A stretch of 64,000 nt of DNA from Microplitis mediator (GCF_029852145.1 NC_079971.1:2294001-2358000), one strand, 5' to 3'; counted from the first letter of the stretch, positions 10,922-23,026 are shown. Numbers and translations are program-made. Notes: a model not told the origin generated them from the letters alone.

Positions 10922-12700
10922 CGTAATGCCTCTTTATTAGCGTTGACTACTTTATATATATACTTCTATATTTACATATATATTTCACCAAAATAAAAAT
11001 AAGATAACATTAAAATAAAATAATACAATAATTTACTATCTTATGCAATTATGACTAAAATTAGTTTCAAAAAGTATATTAAATATATATAAAATTGCTG
11101 TGTTATTTTTTATCTAGTATTTCAGTAAACGTTTAAAACTATTCAGCTTTGTTTCCAATAAAATAATAATTAAATAATGCACATGTAGAAAATTTGAAAA
11201 ACTGTAGGTGCAATTTTTAAAAATATTTTTTTTTTATAATTTATCGTTTTAAAAAAATTCAAACATTATTAGACGTCAGCCAACTTTAGTATCGTTATTT
11301 AAAAGATCTTTTAAAAGCCACAATTGTCTATTCTTCTCATATTTATGAGTAGATCATTATACCACATAAACCCTCTATATATAATAGACTTTTCTATTGT
11401 ATATATTTTTTTATTATGATAATAATAATAACAATACATGATTTTTTTTAATTATTCATACTAAAAGTAGTAGGTATTAAAAAAATTTTTTTTTGTCAAG
11501 TTAATAAAAATGACGATTTATATAAACTATTAATAATCATAATAATAATTATTGATAAATCACAAGAATATGAAGGGATTTTTTATTCACTGTTTAGTTT
11601 TAATTTTTCGAAAAAAATTCAAAATCACTACTAAAAAAAAAAATTCATGTTCTTGAGATTCACATGCAGTTGAACAAAGAAAATACTTGAAGAAAAAAAT
11701 AATAAAAATTGAGTCAAAAATTTTTTTTGTGGTTCAAAAAATTGTATCCCTTACTTGTTTATAAAAATAATAAAATTGTATGATGGCTGGTAATTTAAAT
11801 TAAATACATTCTATATTTTCTAGAAATTTGAACTATAGAATGAAAATAATAATTAGGAAATTTAAATAAAAATAATAATTAGGAAATTTAAATACTTTTG
11901 TTAAAATATTTTATAAACAAATGGAAATATGAAAATATTATTTATTTATCAAGATGTTTTGCTTAACAGCAAACTTTTTTTTTTACCGCTGTCGTAAAAT
12001 CTTATTGTGGGTGAATGCTCCGAAATTTGGCTTGTCAGCAAATTTTTTTTTAAATATTCGGTATTTTTAGTATTTAATTTATGAATGAAAAAATTTAATT
12101 AATAATTAAAATATTTATAATAATTAATTACAAATAATAAAATAATAATTTAAAAAAAATTTATTTTTGTTCTTAGTACAAATTATTTTACTCTTTAATA
12201 TTCAAATACTTGAATATAAATATGTATATATATATATAACAATAAGAGTTATTATAAGTACACGTAGTTCCTTGTTCTATGATTTATTTAATTTTTTTAC
12301 TCGCTATAAATAATACTGAAAGCAGCATATTTATAGTACTCATAAATCTATATTTATTCATAATGATAAAGCAAAATATTTTAAATATCATAACTATTTT
12401 TTTATTTTATAATAAATTATTTTTTATTTCTTCAGCAATTTATATTTAAATGTCGACCTAATAAACTTAAATACTTTATATACTGATAAATATATTATTT
12501 AATTAAATCTCTTAGTAACTCATAAAAAATAATAATTTTTATTGGTAGTAAAATATTATTAAGTATCGTAGAAAAAAATTATTACTATTTACCAATGAGA
12601 CTGATGACCAAATATTTTTATTAAATACAAAATTAGTAATTAAAAATTTTAAAATTGATCAATAGAAACATAAAAAATATCGATTAATTTTTATCATATC
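10919..12700. other. AT-rich spacer
   Basis: Contains one inverted, diverged unit of the 196-bp repeat at about 11160-11300 and a short direct duplication, AATAATAATTAGGAAATTTAA, near 11845-11890. No gene is supported; open frames are absent or trivial. Confidence 0.45.
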
Positions 12701-12704
12701 ATCA

Positions 12705-12910
12705 AATGGTATCACGAATGTTTGCCTGCGGACATCTAATCCGCGACTTTATAATAATTTATTTACTTTATTTACTCATTTAATTTTTTCAGTAATATTG
12801 CAAGCGTGGGTGTGTTGACATACTATTGTAATTACAAACACACAAAAGCTTTGAAAAAATGGCACATTACCGATTTACAACGTCGCGGATGAAACATTAC
12901 GGAACCCATC
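12705..12910. mobile_element. GATCCGCGAC-word foldback
   Basis: The arms pair TAATCCGCGACTTTATAA with ACAACGTCGCGGATGAAAC, and the central part (CACACAAAAGCTTTGAAAAA) resembles the middle of the 40085-40615 element. The two appear to be members of one family. Confidence 0.45.
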
Positions 12911-13033
12911 AAATATTCCCTGGGATTTTTTTCCGTTAATCATTCAATTAAAAATTATACTCAATAAATTAGTCGATGGCAATTAGTCAGTCTTTCAGCA
13001 ATTTTATTTCAATGACAAAAAATTTCGTACATA

Positions 13034-13567
13034 CCCCCATGAAAAAAATTTATGAAAAAAATATATGTTGAATATAAAAAAAATATATTTTTATATAAAA
13101 AAAATATATTTTTCATATAAAAAAAATATATTAAAAATACATAAAAAAATATATAAATGTATAAATAAATATGTATAAAAAATATACTTTAAATAGCTAA
13201 ATTGGCCGATTTTCGTATATATTTTAAATATATTAAAAATATATCTTAGAATATATAAAAATTACATGTATAAAAATATACAAAAAGTATATTTTTTTTA
13301 TATTTAAAAATATACAAAAATTATATGAAAAATATATTTTTTATATAATTTTTTTATATTTTTTATAGATTTAAAATATATTTTTCGTATATTTTTATAC
13401 ATGTATTTTTTATATATTTTTAATATATAAAATATTTATGAAAATCGGCCAAAAGTTAGCTATTTAAAATATATTTTTTGTACAAATTTTGTATATATTT
13501 ATTTATTTTTTATGTATTTTTAATATATTTTAACATATATTTTTTTTATAAATTTTTTTCATGGCGG
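13034..13567. mobile_element. TIR element, CCCCATGAAAAA family
   Basis: The left end CCCCCATGAAAAAAATTTAT pairs with the right end ATAAATTTTTTTCATGGCGG. The interior is a chain of ATATATTTTT/AAAAATATAT words. A second inverted pair inside, AAATTGGCCGATTTTCGTAT against AAAATCGGCCAAAAGTTAG, is shared with the elements at 45905 and 55954. Noncoding. Confidence 0.7.
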
Positions 13568-13610
13568 ATATATACATAAATATTTATTATTTTACATCAT
13601 AAAACCATTG

Positions 13611-13930
13611 CTCTGTAAAAAATTTTCGGAGTGAACGCGGAGTAAATCCGGAGTGAATGCGGAGCAAATGACTGCGTATTTATTTAATTTCTTTTGATTA
13701 AAATTCACCCCAAAGGAGGGTTTATTTTAATAATAAAACTCCGTATCAGAGTGAATGCAGATTTAAATAAAATCCATGACTCCGAAATTACTCCGCTGTA
13801 AAAAACCAACTCTCTATTTACTCCGTATGCAAAGTGATTTTTTTTAAACTCCGAAACTCCAAGTGACGGAGTGAATTCGGACTTAAATAAAATCTGTAAT
13901 CATTTCGAATTCACTCCCAATTTTTTACAA
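13611..13930. mobile_element. GGAGTGAAT-family element
   Basis: It begins CTCTGTAAAAAATTTTCGGA and ends with the inverted CTCCCAATTTTTTACA. The interior is GGAGTGAA and TTCACTCC words. The ends are slightly decayed relative to the copies at 17141 and 56261. Confidence 0.65.
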
Positions 13931-14940
13931 TATATAATTATAATACAACTTAAACATATATATTATTTTTTTTATCAGTTATTTGATATCTCTTGAGTTG
14001 AAGCCTTTATAATCTTCAATTTATTGTGTGATAAAACAACAATGAACAAAAGTTAATAATTCTAAAGCTTAAGCAGTTCATTGAAAAAAAACAGTGTTGT
14101 TTATCTATGTCTAAATACGATACATGACGGCAATTATATATAAATATATATAAATAAGATTGTTTTTTCCGGTTTTAAAAACAATAAATGAGTTTTAAAA
14201 GTCTGGTAATGTGAATAAAAGATGACGTGCCCCACGTGGTATTCGCAAAGCGTCTAGACACTCTCTAATTTAAACTGACTTGCGATTCTATACCCGGACT
14301 TTGGGTAGTTTAGTATATTCTACTATACCTAATTCTATATTATACATCTATGCATGTATATATTCAGATTAAACGCTGTCACATCTAACGACTAAAATAT
14401 AAAAAAAGGCACTTTCGTAATCAGCAATAGTTTATGTTCCCATAATGTCAACTATATTTCATTAAAAAAGTAAATATTATTTTATTTAAATTTTAATTAC
14501 TAAAAAAATTAATTTGAATATAATTAAAATGTTATATTTTTTTTTAATTTAATAAGCGTGTGAAGTAAAATTAAAAAATGTCAGTAATTAATGTGTACTA
14601 ATGGTCACGTAATATATAATAAAAAAAATAATGAGCTGTTTGAAGGCCTTAGTTTCGAGCTGCTGTGATAACACAACCCAAAGTGGAGCACGACAAAGCT
14701 TTACTCTATACCTCTGTGTTGAAATGACATTTCTTTCAATTATAGAGATGCCATTGTGTTTACAGAGGGGGTAGGGGTGTAGATATTGAGTTGAATAACT
14801 CTTAGGATCCGTGATCGGAGGGACTCGAAGTCAGTCGAAAGAGTAGAGAGATAGTTGTAATTTTATCTCGTGTGTGTGTGTGAAAGAGAAGTCATTTAAA
14901 TTTGAAGGAGGAAAATAAGGGAAAGAAAATTAAGAAAAAA
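13931..14940. other. Spacer with a possible plus-strand promoter
   Basis: Bases 14640-14870 are richer in G and C than their surroundings and contain GAAGTCAGTCGAAAGAG near 14829, an initiator-like TCAGTCG on the plus strand. No downstream coding exon could be tied to it. The rest is AT-rich with no repeat ends. Confidence 0.25.
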
Positions 14941-14942
14941 TC

Positions 14943-15012
14943 CCGGAGGTAGCAGGATTCGAACCCACGACCCAACGCGCGAGAAGCAAACGCTCTACCC
15001 CGCGGCCGCAGT
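14943..15012 (-). repeat. tRNA-like segment (SINE or tRNA relic)
   Basis: Read on the minus strand it has a D-arm/A-box-like GCGGGGTAGAGCG, an anticodon-like region rich in CTCGCGCG, and a good T-arm/B-box, GTGGGTTCGAATCCTGC, whose stem pairs with two wobbles. The acceptor stem does not pair convincingly. This is more likely a tRNA-derived SINE head or a tRNA relic than a working tRNA. Confidence 0.5.
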
Positions 15013-15119
15013 CAGCTTGGAACGCGGATGTGTAAATTTATATCAAGTTCATAAACAGCTGAAAAAAATTTACTGTATGTTTGTAATTATAATTACGTAC
15101 TATTATTCGTATATTATTT

Positions 15120-15122
<3 letters not shown>

Positions 15123-15208
<86 letters not shown>

Positions 15209-15235
15209 TTAATAATGATAATAATAATAAAAACT
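15123..15235. repeat. TAA trinucleotide microsatellite
   Basis: A long, nearly perfect run of AATAAT units with a few interruptions at its right end. Confidence 0.9.
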
Positions 15236-15324
15236 ATTCTTGAAAAATGAAAAATAAAAAATTTGTAAATAATAATAATCTTTTAAGTCATGTCCAAAAA
15301 TTTTTAATAAATTAATAAATAGAA

Positions 15325-16018
15325 TCACAGGGAGTCAGGCCAAGGTAAAAAATCAGAACATCAGCTTTGATTTAGTTGTACATTTCGTCTCATTATTGGG
15401 ACTTCATCAGCAACTTAATCTTGCGAGTTCATAGTTCTTTATATATTAAAAACATACACTAAAAGAAAATTTCTTAAAAAATTACCGTTATATTCACGGT
15501 AATCGTGGGACGAATGGCACGACCTAATCATTTGTTGATAAGTGAGATAATTTTCAACTTTTTTTCAACAAAGTTTACCGTAGTCTACTATAAATTTTAT
15601 TCGGTTTTCGGTAAATTTTATGAAGTCTACCACAAAATAAATAAATTTTTTCGTAATTTTTATTTTAAAAATGGTAATAAATAAAAGCGTCGCATTATGT
15701 TCCACGATTACAGTGAATTTAATGGTAATTTTTAAATAAAATTTCTATCCGTGTACATATTAAGCTGAACTGATTGTTTCAAGAGTACATATATTTATTA
15801 TATATTAATTGATATTTATTTTTTATTTTATTTTCATTTTTATTTATAAAAATGTTAATTCTATTCAATACTACTTGCTTAATATGTATGTTTTTAATAT
15901 TAAAAGAACTATGAACTCGCACGATTAAGTTGCTGAAGAAGTCCTAATAAAGAGGCGAAATGTACAACTAAATTAAAGCTGATGTTCTGATTTTTTACCT
16001 TGGCCTGACTCCCTGTGA
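15325..16018. mobile_element. Foldback element with long arms
   Basis: The left arm (15325-about 15466) begins TCACAGGGAGTCAGGCCAAG, and the right arm (about 15880-16018) is its near-perfect inversion ending GGCCTGACTCCCTGTGA. The arms match over roughly 130 bp by eye, including AGTTGCTGA and GAACATCAGCTTT. A second element is inserted at 15467-15753. Confidence 0.75.
15467..15753. mobile_element. TIR element nested in the foldback
   Basis: The left end CACTAAAAGAAAATTTC pairs with the right end AAATTTCTATCCGTG, with TA at 15465-15466 and 15754-15755. Inside are ACCGTTATATTCACGGTAAT-type dyads and GGTAATTTT words. It is related in its ends to the copy near 59355-59750. Confidence 0.6.
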
Positions 16019-16554
16019 TCAATTTATTTATTTGTTGTAAACAATTTTTTTATCGTTAAATAATTAAAACAAATAATTAATTATTTTTATTTTCAAACTC
16101 TTATCTTTGGATCTACTGTTAAATTTCTTGATTAATGGTTAAAATTTGTAAAATTGTTAATTTGTCGTTACAAGTTTTGTTATAAAAATTTTTAGCTAAT
16201 TTAACTTTTGGAGTTGAGTAAAGTTTCGAAGTTATTTATTAGGAAAATGTTTAAGTTGATTAATTATTCACAAAGTTTATTTGCCCTTCAGTCAATCGAG
16301 GAAAGATATTAAGTACAAATAAAAAGTTCGATAAGTAATTTAAAAAGTTTGTAATTTGAAAATAATTAATTTTTTTAATTTTAGAGATGAATCAGTCGAG
16401 CGAAATAAAGAATTCAAATAAAAACATATTTTTAAATCATAGATCGCTAATATTAAGCCCCAAAAGATCTTGAGGTATATGTCCTCTCTATAATTAAATT
16501 AAAATAGTCATGTTATAAATTTTAGATATTTTCCCACATATTTATAAGCCCAAG
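16019..16554. other. AT-rich spacer
   Basis: No repeat or gene recognised. Confidence 0.4.
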
Positions 16555-16860
16555 AAAAAATAATTTAGATCTACCTAGATATACGAAGATCTGATTTTCT
16601 AAAAAATTAGAACTGCATCATCTCTAGCAGATCTACGAAGATCAAAATAAATCGAATAGTTACTAAATTTTTTTTTTTTTTGCAAGAGATCTATGAAGAT
16701 TTGTGGGAATTGACGGAAATCGTCAAAGATCTCCGGTAGCCTGACGTTTATGACTAATCGGTCTGCGTAGATCTGCATAAATTTAAATAGATCTCCATCA
16801 ATATTATTGTGAAATTTCCATGATACTAAAGTTCGCCGGCGTCTAATAATTTTTGAATTT
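16555..16860. repeat. AGATCTACGAAGATC word repeat
   Basis: Contains repeated AGATCTACGAAGATC-type words in both orientations, starting AAATAATTTAGATCTACC. The same start and words occur at 39770-39830 and 40665-40725. The minus-strand open frame at 16599-16868 is a by-product of this repeat. Confidence 0.5.
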
Positions 16861-17030
16861 TTTTTCAAAACGATAAATTATAGAAAAAAATTTTTTAAAA
16901 AATTGCACCTGTAGTTTTTTTATTTTCTATGTGCGCAAATTTTTAGTTATTTTTTTTTTTTCGTAATTGATTTGTTAAAAAAAATCCGAAAATTTTTAAC
17001 TGTCTTCTAAATTCAAGATCATAACTTTTC
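16820..17030. repeat. Single unit of the 196-bp repeat
   Basis: Starts TGATACTAAAGTTCGCCGGC and continues with the same internal order as the 7.4-8.6 kb units. Confidence 0.55.
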
Positions 17031-17140
17031 AAATATCTGTGGAGATCTTTTGAGGCCTATTCTAAATTTTAAATATAGATCTCAAATTTGATGTTGATTC
17101 TAAAATAATCCATTAAATTTTAATCATGTATATTCTTATA

Positions 17141-17544
17141 CACTGTAAAAAATTCGCGGAGTGAATGCCGATTAAATCCGGAGTGAATGAATTTTTAATT
17201 ATTCACTCCCCTCGGAGTGAATTTCACTCCGGAAGGGAGTTTTAAAAATATTATTAATAAAATATAACTCCACTAAGTAAAATCGAAATAAAAATTCGTG
17301 TATTACAGTACTGATCAACCGTTACGCACACACACACACACGCACATATTTGCACGCCCACACACGCACACATTCGCACAAACACGCTCTCAGACACACA
17401 CACGCACTCACACACACACACTGTTTAACAGTTTAATATAAATTAATTTAAATGTTAAAACTCCGGAACTCCGAGTGCCGGAGTGAATCCGGAGTGAATT
17501 CAGATTTAATTTCACTCCGGATTCCCTCCGAATTTTTTACAGTG
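17141..17544. mobile_element. GGAGTGAAT-family element with CA tract
   Basis: One of the best-preserved family members: CACTGTAAAAAATTCGCGGA at the left, CCGAATTTTTTACAGTG at the right, and TA on both sides (17139-17140, 17545-17546). GGAGTGAAT words crowd both ends. The middle carries an impure CA/GCACAC tract (about 17323-17425), an unrelated simple repeat grown within the element. Confidence 0.75.
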
Positions 17545-18619
17545 TAATAATTCATTTACTTGACATAATTTAAATAAAACTTTACAATCCATTGGCTAAT
17601 AGAGTTAATATGACTTATAGAGGACACATATTATTATTATTATTTTATTGAATGTAAGTAAAAATAAAAATAATTAAAAAATATGATGGTCTGAGTATGT
17701 CTATCAATTTTAATTTTGTCGATAAAAATAGGGTTATTATCATCATTGTTGTTATTATTATCATTGCAATAATTATTTTATTTTAGTATATCTTTTATGT
17801 TCACGACCTTGCATGAATGACGTCCATGAATGCTCTTGGGGTTATACTGCAAGCGTCTATTATTTTTATTGTACAAGATAACGAAATAAAAATAGTACAC
17901 ACAAAAGCTGCTTTATTCCGAGTGAGTAGTGCCCAAAAAAAAAAAAAAAAAAAAATATTTAAAATTGAATATTTAAATTTTTTAACATTTATATCTCAAT
18001 CTTGCAATAAAAGACAAAAAATTCATTGAATAAAAATCAGATGTCAAAGGATCTAAGTATTTAAGTACATTTCGAGTACTTTAAATCAAGTATATTACAA
18101 TGAAAATTTAAAGTAAGATTATAATAGTTGAATTAATTATCACACTTAAGTAATGCTATTAAATATAATTAAAATAAAAGTATTCAAATAAATGTCATGA
18201 CACAGAAATATGGCGGAGTTAAAAGTACAAGTTAGTTATTAGACTGAATAATTAAAGGATTTCATGAGATTATCATGGTAAATCCATCCTACTGTCTACC
18301 TTTCATGAGTTTGAATAATTTGCGAGAGTTAGAAACGGAAAATGCAGTAACTTTAGAAAATACAAATTTTTTAAATTCAGTTCTTTTTTTTTTAAATTCA
18401 TGCTGAGGAAATTGAAAATTAAAAAAAAAAAAGAAAACATTTTTATATATATATTTTATTACATTATTATTATTTAGGAGGGTTAAATTCTAAAATATAT
18501 AAAATATATGAACGATGTAATTTACATTTTAATAAAAAAAAAATTAGCTCTGATAAAGCTAAATCTTGTCAGATAAAATTACATTGGCAAAATTTTATCG
18601 TGATCATTTTGCAGATATA
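17545..18619. other. AT-rich spacer
   Basis: No supported gene or element. An A-run occurs at 17935-17955. The plus-strand frame at 17817-18029 shows no splice sites or protein signature. Confidence 0.4.
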
Positions 18620-19128
18620 GGGGAGGGAGGGGCAAAAGGGGGTACTTAAGGAAATACCAAGTCTTCGAGGACTCAAATACGCTAAATCTTTTTTTTTTTT
18701 TAATGATATTCAAAGTAAATAAAAGAAATTTTCAGTTACCGTTGAAAAAAAAAAATTTTTCATTTCTGCGGGCAAAGTGGAGTACCTCCTAAAAAAGGTA
18801 AAAAAAAAAATTTTCTGGATTTTAAACGAATTTGATTAAGTTGAATTTTTTTTTAAGTAATTTACATGAAGAAAAATTATATTTTACATGTTTATTGGAT
18901 ACAAAAGAAGAAAAAAAATTTTCAATAGTTTTTATCATAAAACAAACGTTATTAATATTTTTCAAGTGACAATTGATTTTTGAAAAAGATTACCAAAAAA
19001 AATTCAAAGTAACGCTTAATTATATTTACAGAAGTAATTTTGGAATGTTTAAAAACCATTTAAAATATTAAATTTTTTTTTATCAAATTTTGGGGGTACC
19101 CCGTTTTGCCCGCCCCCCGCCCTTCCCC
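18620..19128. mobile_element. TA-GGGGAGGG TIR element, copy 1
   Basis: The left end GGGGAGGGAGGGGCAAAAG pairs with the right end CTTCCCC preceded by TTTTGCCCGCCCCCC; TA flanks both sides (18618-18619, 19129-19130). The copy at 27686-28204 is the same sequence with few differences by eye, so both moved or duplicated recently. Noncoding; internal A/T homopolymer runs. Confidence 0.8.
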
Positions 19129-19130
19129 TA

Positions 19131-19874
19131 ATTACATCCAGTTATAATCAGGTCAAAATTCGGTATCTAGACCAGATATAATCTCATCCGACCAGATTTG
19201 ACAATATATCTTCAATAGGTTATGAATAAATATACAGTAAATATATGAGTGGAAAAAAAAACACTATAGTTTAATTCATAGTATAAAATAATTAAAATTG
19301 ATAAATAGTTTAATTTTTTTATTTACTCAATACAATACTCATTAATTGATAATATTAATACTGACACAAATTGACACAATATTTTGCACAATAAATACAT
19401 AACTTATTACACAAAGTTATTGGTTAAAGTATAAATTTCATTAAGTAAAATACGAGTGTATGTAAAAATATATAAATAATAATAAACTGCTGAGTAAATT
19501 TGGTGAACACGCAGTAGGGCTTTCTCTATATTTTTGTCTTTTCAAATTTTTCAAAATCTCAAATGAGTGAATTAGAATTATAAGACAAAAACAGAAATAT
19601 GTTTTGTAATCATTCGAGATCTTATGATAAAATATATATTTAATTAGAATAAATTTATCACACAATCAAACAAATTAATTTAATCACAAAATTTATAAAG
19701 ATCGTTCCTTAAAAAATTTATCAATTTGATGACGTTATCATTTTCCCGAGCGGGTATTTTTAAATAATCATTTTCCTAAAGCTGATAGATCATTTTGTCG
19801 TGCGAAGTGTGTGAAAAGTTTTCAAATATTTGTTAAAGCAAAACGAACAATAGCAAAAAAAAATTAATCAATAT
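19131..19874. other. 3' flank of the receptor gene, AT-rich
   Basis: Holds the presumed 3' UTR and spacer downstream of the minus-strand receptor. No other gene is supported. Confidence 0.4.
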
Positions 19875-21984
19875 TTAATTACGACGTCGCATTCGTCTAA
19901 TGACAGAAACGATTCGTCTTTTAGGAAATACTAGTCTTTTTTTCGGTTTTATTGGTATACGATTAGGTATAGGTCGGTGTACAGGTCGCTTAGGTCTAAA
20001 CAATTTTCGCAACATTAATTCAACACCGAAAACTAATAAAGCCGTGATTATAGTAACACCGACCATTATATAAGTATATTTCAAATCTTCGTTTACGATC
20101 TGATCATACTGTTTATTTCTTTTAATCCTTTCAATTTTTTTCATTTTTTTCAAACGATTATTAATTTTTCTATCCAAACGATTTATAAAACCCATTTCAA
20201 ATGAAGTTAGACCGAATTTATCAAACTTTTTTTTCAACGCCCAATTCTTACGCGTCCAGTAGGCATATAATTTTGTAAAAACAGGAGTTTTTGATAAGTA
20301 CAAATTTGGTAAAGGTTTTATAAATTTTAATTGTTGATCAGTTTTATAAATGCAGGCGATTGTTGAATTGATTCTAAGATTGTTTGTACATTTATATAAA
20401 CTCACATAATCACATGGATGTAAATATTTCTTATCATCGTCAGTTACCCATATATTTTGACTAATTATATCCTCATGAATTTCGAAATCATAGTACACGT
20501 GATAGTTATGATCATACAGATTTTGTAACGTATCAATATTATGAGTTGAAGGTCCGGACAATAATGTCGATATTTGACCTTGAATATCTGAACTCATCGA
20601 AAAAATAAAAAAAAATCCGGTAAAGAAAGTAATACGCATCGATAACCTATCGAGAGGCGTGAGTACTCCCATATTCAGTGACAAACTAAGAACATCCAAT
20701 AACGATCGTGCAAAGTCAAAATTATTAATTATTATTATTAGTATCGTAATTAGTAATAAAATTACAGTTGATAATATCAGTAATTCAAGACTATAAATAT
20801 TGGCTATCTCATTGGCTATTGAAATAAAACTTCTTTTTTGGGTTAATATTGAAAATGTAACTTCATAATACTGAGTCATAATATCTGAATGTGTATAATT
20901 TGTATTTGAGATAGGCCACCTACGTTCGTTAATATCATAATTACCATCAGCTAATACTTTTAAATATCCCTGTTTCATTGCATCGTCGGCAACTTTAGGA
21001 TGAAGGACATACCTTACCGGTGTAATGTTTAAAAAAGGATATAAACTATCCAAATATGGAAGTCTTGGACCGGACGATTTGTTAGATGTATTTCCATAAT
21101 AAATTACATCGTCGGTAGTTGCCTTTCTTAAAAAACTAGAAAATGTAGATTTTATAGCATGGCCGTCCAAAATTTTCGTTTTGTCAAATGTAATATTGTG
21201 GCAAATTTTATTATCTGTAACCGAAAATCAATACTGTTCATTTCAAGTTTCCTATGAAAAAGTATTAATGCTTAGATTTCCAAAATAAAATAATAAATTT
21301 TTACCATTAAAGAAAAGCTGGTTGTATATTGTCCATTTGTTGTTACCAGCTTTGTCATTTGCTGCGACTTTTTTCCATGGATGTGGTGCGAAGCTTGTGA
21401 ATGGGTTGTAATTGTAAATTATTAGAGTACTATTACTCGATTCATGGCATAAGAAGAATGATTTCAACAAATCCATTTTCCACAATATTTTGAATGTTTC
21501 GCTAGCATTTTCACAAGAGTTGCCGACAATAAAAAACAAGGATTCAATGCTCCAGACACTTGTAGATTTTAATTTAATGAGAAGTGTTTTTAATTTTTCA
21601 ATTGAGTTAGTAACCGACAAAACGTACGTCGGATAAGATGGATTGTACACTTGGATTTCTTTGGGTTTAAAATTTTCATTGATAATTATTGGAGGCGGAT
21701 TTATCGTTTCCCATGGAATTTTGTAAATATCGTCATACAGATCTTCAGTAATGACAACAGGATTCAAATTTTCAGTGAAACATAAGTCGAGAAATTGTCT
21801 CTGTTGATAACAGATTAATTATAGAATGAAATCAATAATAATTAATAATAAATAAAAAAAATTTAATTACCACTTGACGATAGAAATCGATCGCTGAATC
21901 TTCCAGAGGTGAATCGTAAAGTTTTATTTTACTATTCGTCACTTTAATTAATAAAAAAATCACTATGATTTGTTTTAAATGCAT
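19875..21984 (-). CDS. Divergent insect ionotropic receptor (IR family)
   Basis: Three exons are inferred: 21984-21871, 21800-21305 and 21214-19875. Donors are GTAATT and GTAAAA; acceptors are CAACAG and TTACAG. Phases agree (0, then 1) and the frame totals 649 codons plus TAA. Residues 1-18 form a signal peptide (MHLKQIIVIFLLIKVTNS). A Cys-containing extracellular ligand-binding half follows. TM1 is at about 345-368, a short pore loop follows, TM2 is at about 397-422 with FSMSSDIQGQISTLL, and the S2 half contains IDTLQNLYDHNYHVYYDFE. TM3 is at about 583-604, followed by a strongly basic tail rich in Arg, Lys and Pro. Order and spacing fit insect IRs, ligand-gated cation channels descended from glutamate receptors. 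The canonical glutamate-receptor pore motif SYTANLAAF is not kept, as in divergent chemosensory IRs. Ligand and subfamily cannot be told. Confidence 0.88.
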
Positions 21985-22386
21985 TTTTAATAAATATAAT
22001 TCAACAGATTCACGTTGACTAATTTTTAATTTTACTTTCTATTATTGAAGTAAAATAATTATTTCAAATATTGCTGAATTCAATGAAGTATCGTATAGCA
22101 AACACGTCTGATCACGCCAGAAAAATATTCGCAACTGACCTGCTATGTGCAATAATAAAGAAAATATCCATTTCACTTATGACAATAAATTTTGAATTTT
22201 TAATAGTAATCGATTGTGGCATACGCGAGCTTTTAGTGTAATGAATGCGTGTTTCATACTTTGTTGCTCAGAGGAAAGAAATAAATTTTATTAAATGTAA
22301 CAGTAGCACATGTAAAATGTCATATATATAATTATTCAAATAAATTATTCAACGATTGTAAAAAATAAATCAATAGATGTATATAT
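21985..22386 (-). promoter_or_regulatory. Upstream region of the receptor gene
   Basis: AT-rich sequence between the receptor start codon and the next repeat, presumably containing its promoter. No TATA box or initiator stands out strongly enough to place a start. Confidence 0.25.
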
Positions 22387-22640
22387 GGGAGACCAGGGCA
22401 CGACGGCCACCCTGAGCCGCTAATTTCCTTGTGGCTTTTGAACACCGAATTCAAGTTGTTTTGATTTTATTCAAACAAATCTCATAATTTCGCGATAATT
22501 TAAGAAAAAAATTTGTCTATCGGTTGAACCTGCGGGCCAGCCCCATAACACACACACATACAGCTAGAACCTCGAAACGTCGACATCTGATGAAAACTCG
22601 ATTTTTGAAAATCGGGGTGAAAACAATAACTTTTCGAATC
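22387..22640. repeat. Diverged end of a GGGGAGGG-like element
   Basis: GGGAGACCAGGGCACGACGG then CCACCCTGAGCCGC and TTGTGGCTTTTGAACAC parallels the left end of the 23553-24295 element (GGGGAGGGTGGGGCAGAGC, then TTTGTGGCTTTCAACCA). Next comes CTGCGGGCCAGCCCC, which recurs inverted at about 30598-30612. Confidence 0.45.
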
Positions 22641-22710
22641 ATTAGAAAATCATCGATTTTCTTGGCGGGAATTTAAAAAAATTCAAATAATTCAGTTCTG
22701 AAAATTACAA

Positions 22711-22760
22711 AAAAATGTGGAACGCTTCACGATTTTGCGTGTCATCCTTGCGCAGGGGCC

Positions 22761-22800
<40 letters not shown>

Positions 22801-22817
22801 ACTGCCGAAGCAAGTAC
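22711..22817 (-). ncRNA. U6 spliceosomal RNA
   Basis: Read from 22817, the sequence matches U6 throughout: the 5' stem-loop with a TTCG loop, CATATACTAAAATTGGAACG, the ACAGAGAAGATTAGCATGGC core (ACAGAGA pairs with the 5' splice site), CCCCTGCGCAAGGATGACAC, and a 3' end in CGTTCCACATTTTT. U6 is the catalytic-core snRNA of the spliceosome, made by RNA polymerase III. The 5' stem reads GTACTTGC...GCAGTAC. As I recall the fly sequence, position 3 and its partner there are T and A in the opposite order, so pairing is kept by a compensated change. The conserved core, T-run and upstream TATA box support a working gene rather than a pseudogene. Confidence 0.95.
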
Positions 22818-22885
22818 GTTTCCTTTACGTTCAAAACTTTTATATATACAAAACATAGCGTATGACGAGTCATTGCGAGAAGACA
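22818..22885 (-). promoter_or_regulatory. U6 Pol III promoter
   Basis: A TATA box (TATATATAAAAG on the minus strand, about 22849-22838) lies 21-32 bases upstream of the U6 start, the spacing expected of insect U6 genes. The region about 22860-22882 (TTCTCGCAATGACTCG on the minus strand) is where a proximal sequence element should lie and is the candidate. Its match to any PSE consensus was not tested. Confidence 0.6.
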
Positions 22886-23026
22886 TTAAATAGAGTCATC
22901 TTGCGGCATAATTTCGAAACCCTCTCCCCTCCCGAACATACCCAGACTCACACACTAAACGATACTACAAATTTGTATAAAATTAGAAAATGCATTCAAT
23001 TTTCCATTAAAAGTCATATGTCGATA

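Noticed and set aside
14943..15012. Functional tRNA gene
   Set aside because: The T-arm and boxes are good, but the acceptor stem does not pair and the anticodon arm is irregular, so it is listed only as tRNA-like.
16599..16868. 89-codon minus-strand open frame with repeated DLRQIYADR-like peptides
   Set aside because: The apparent protein periodicity is just the AGATCTACGAAGATC DNA word read in frame.
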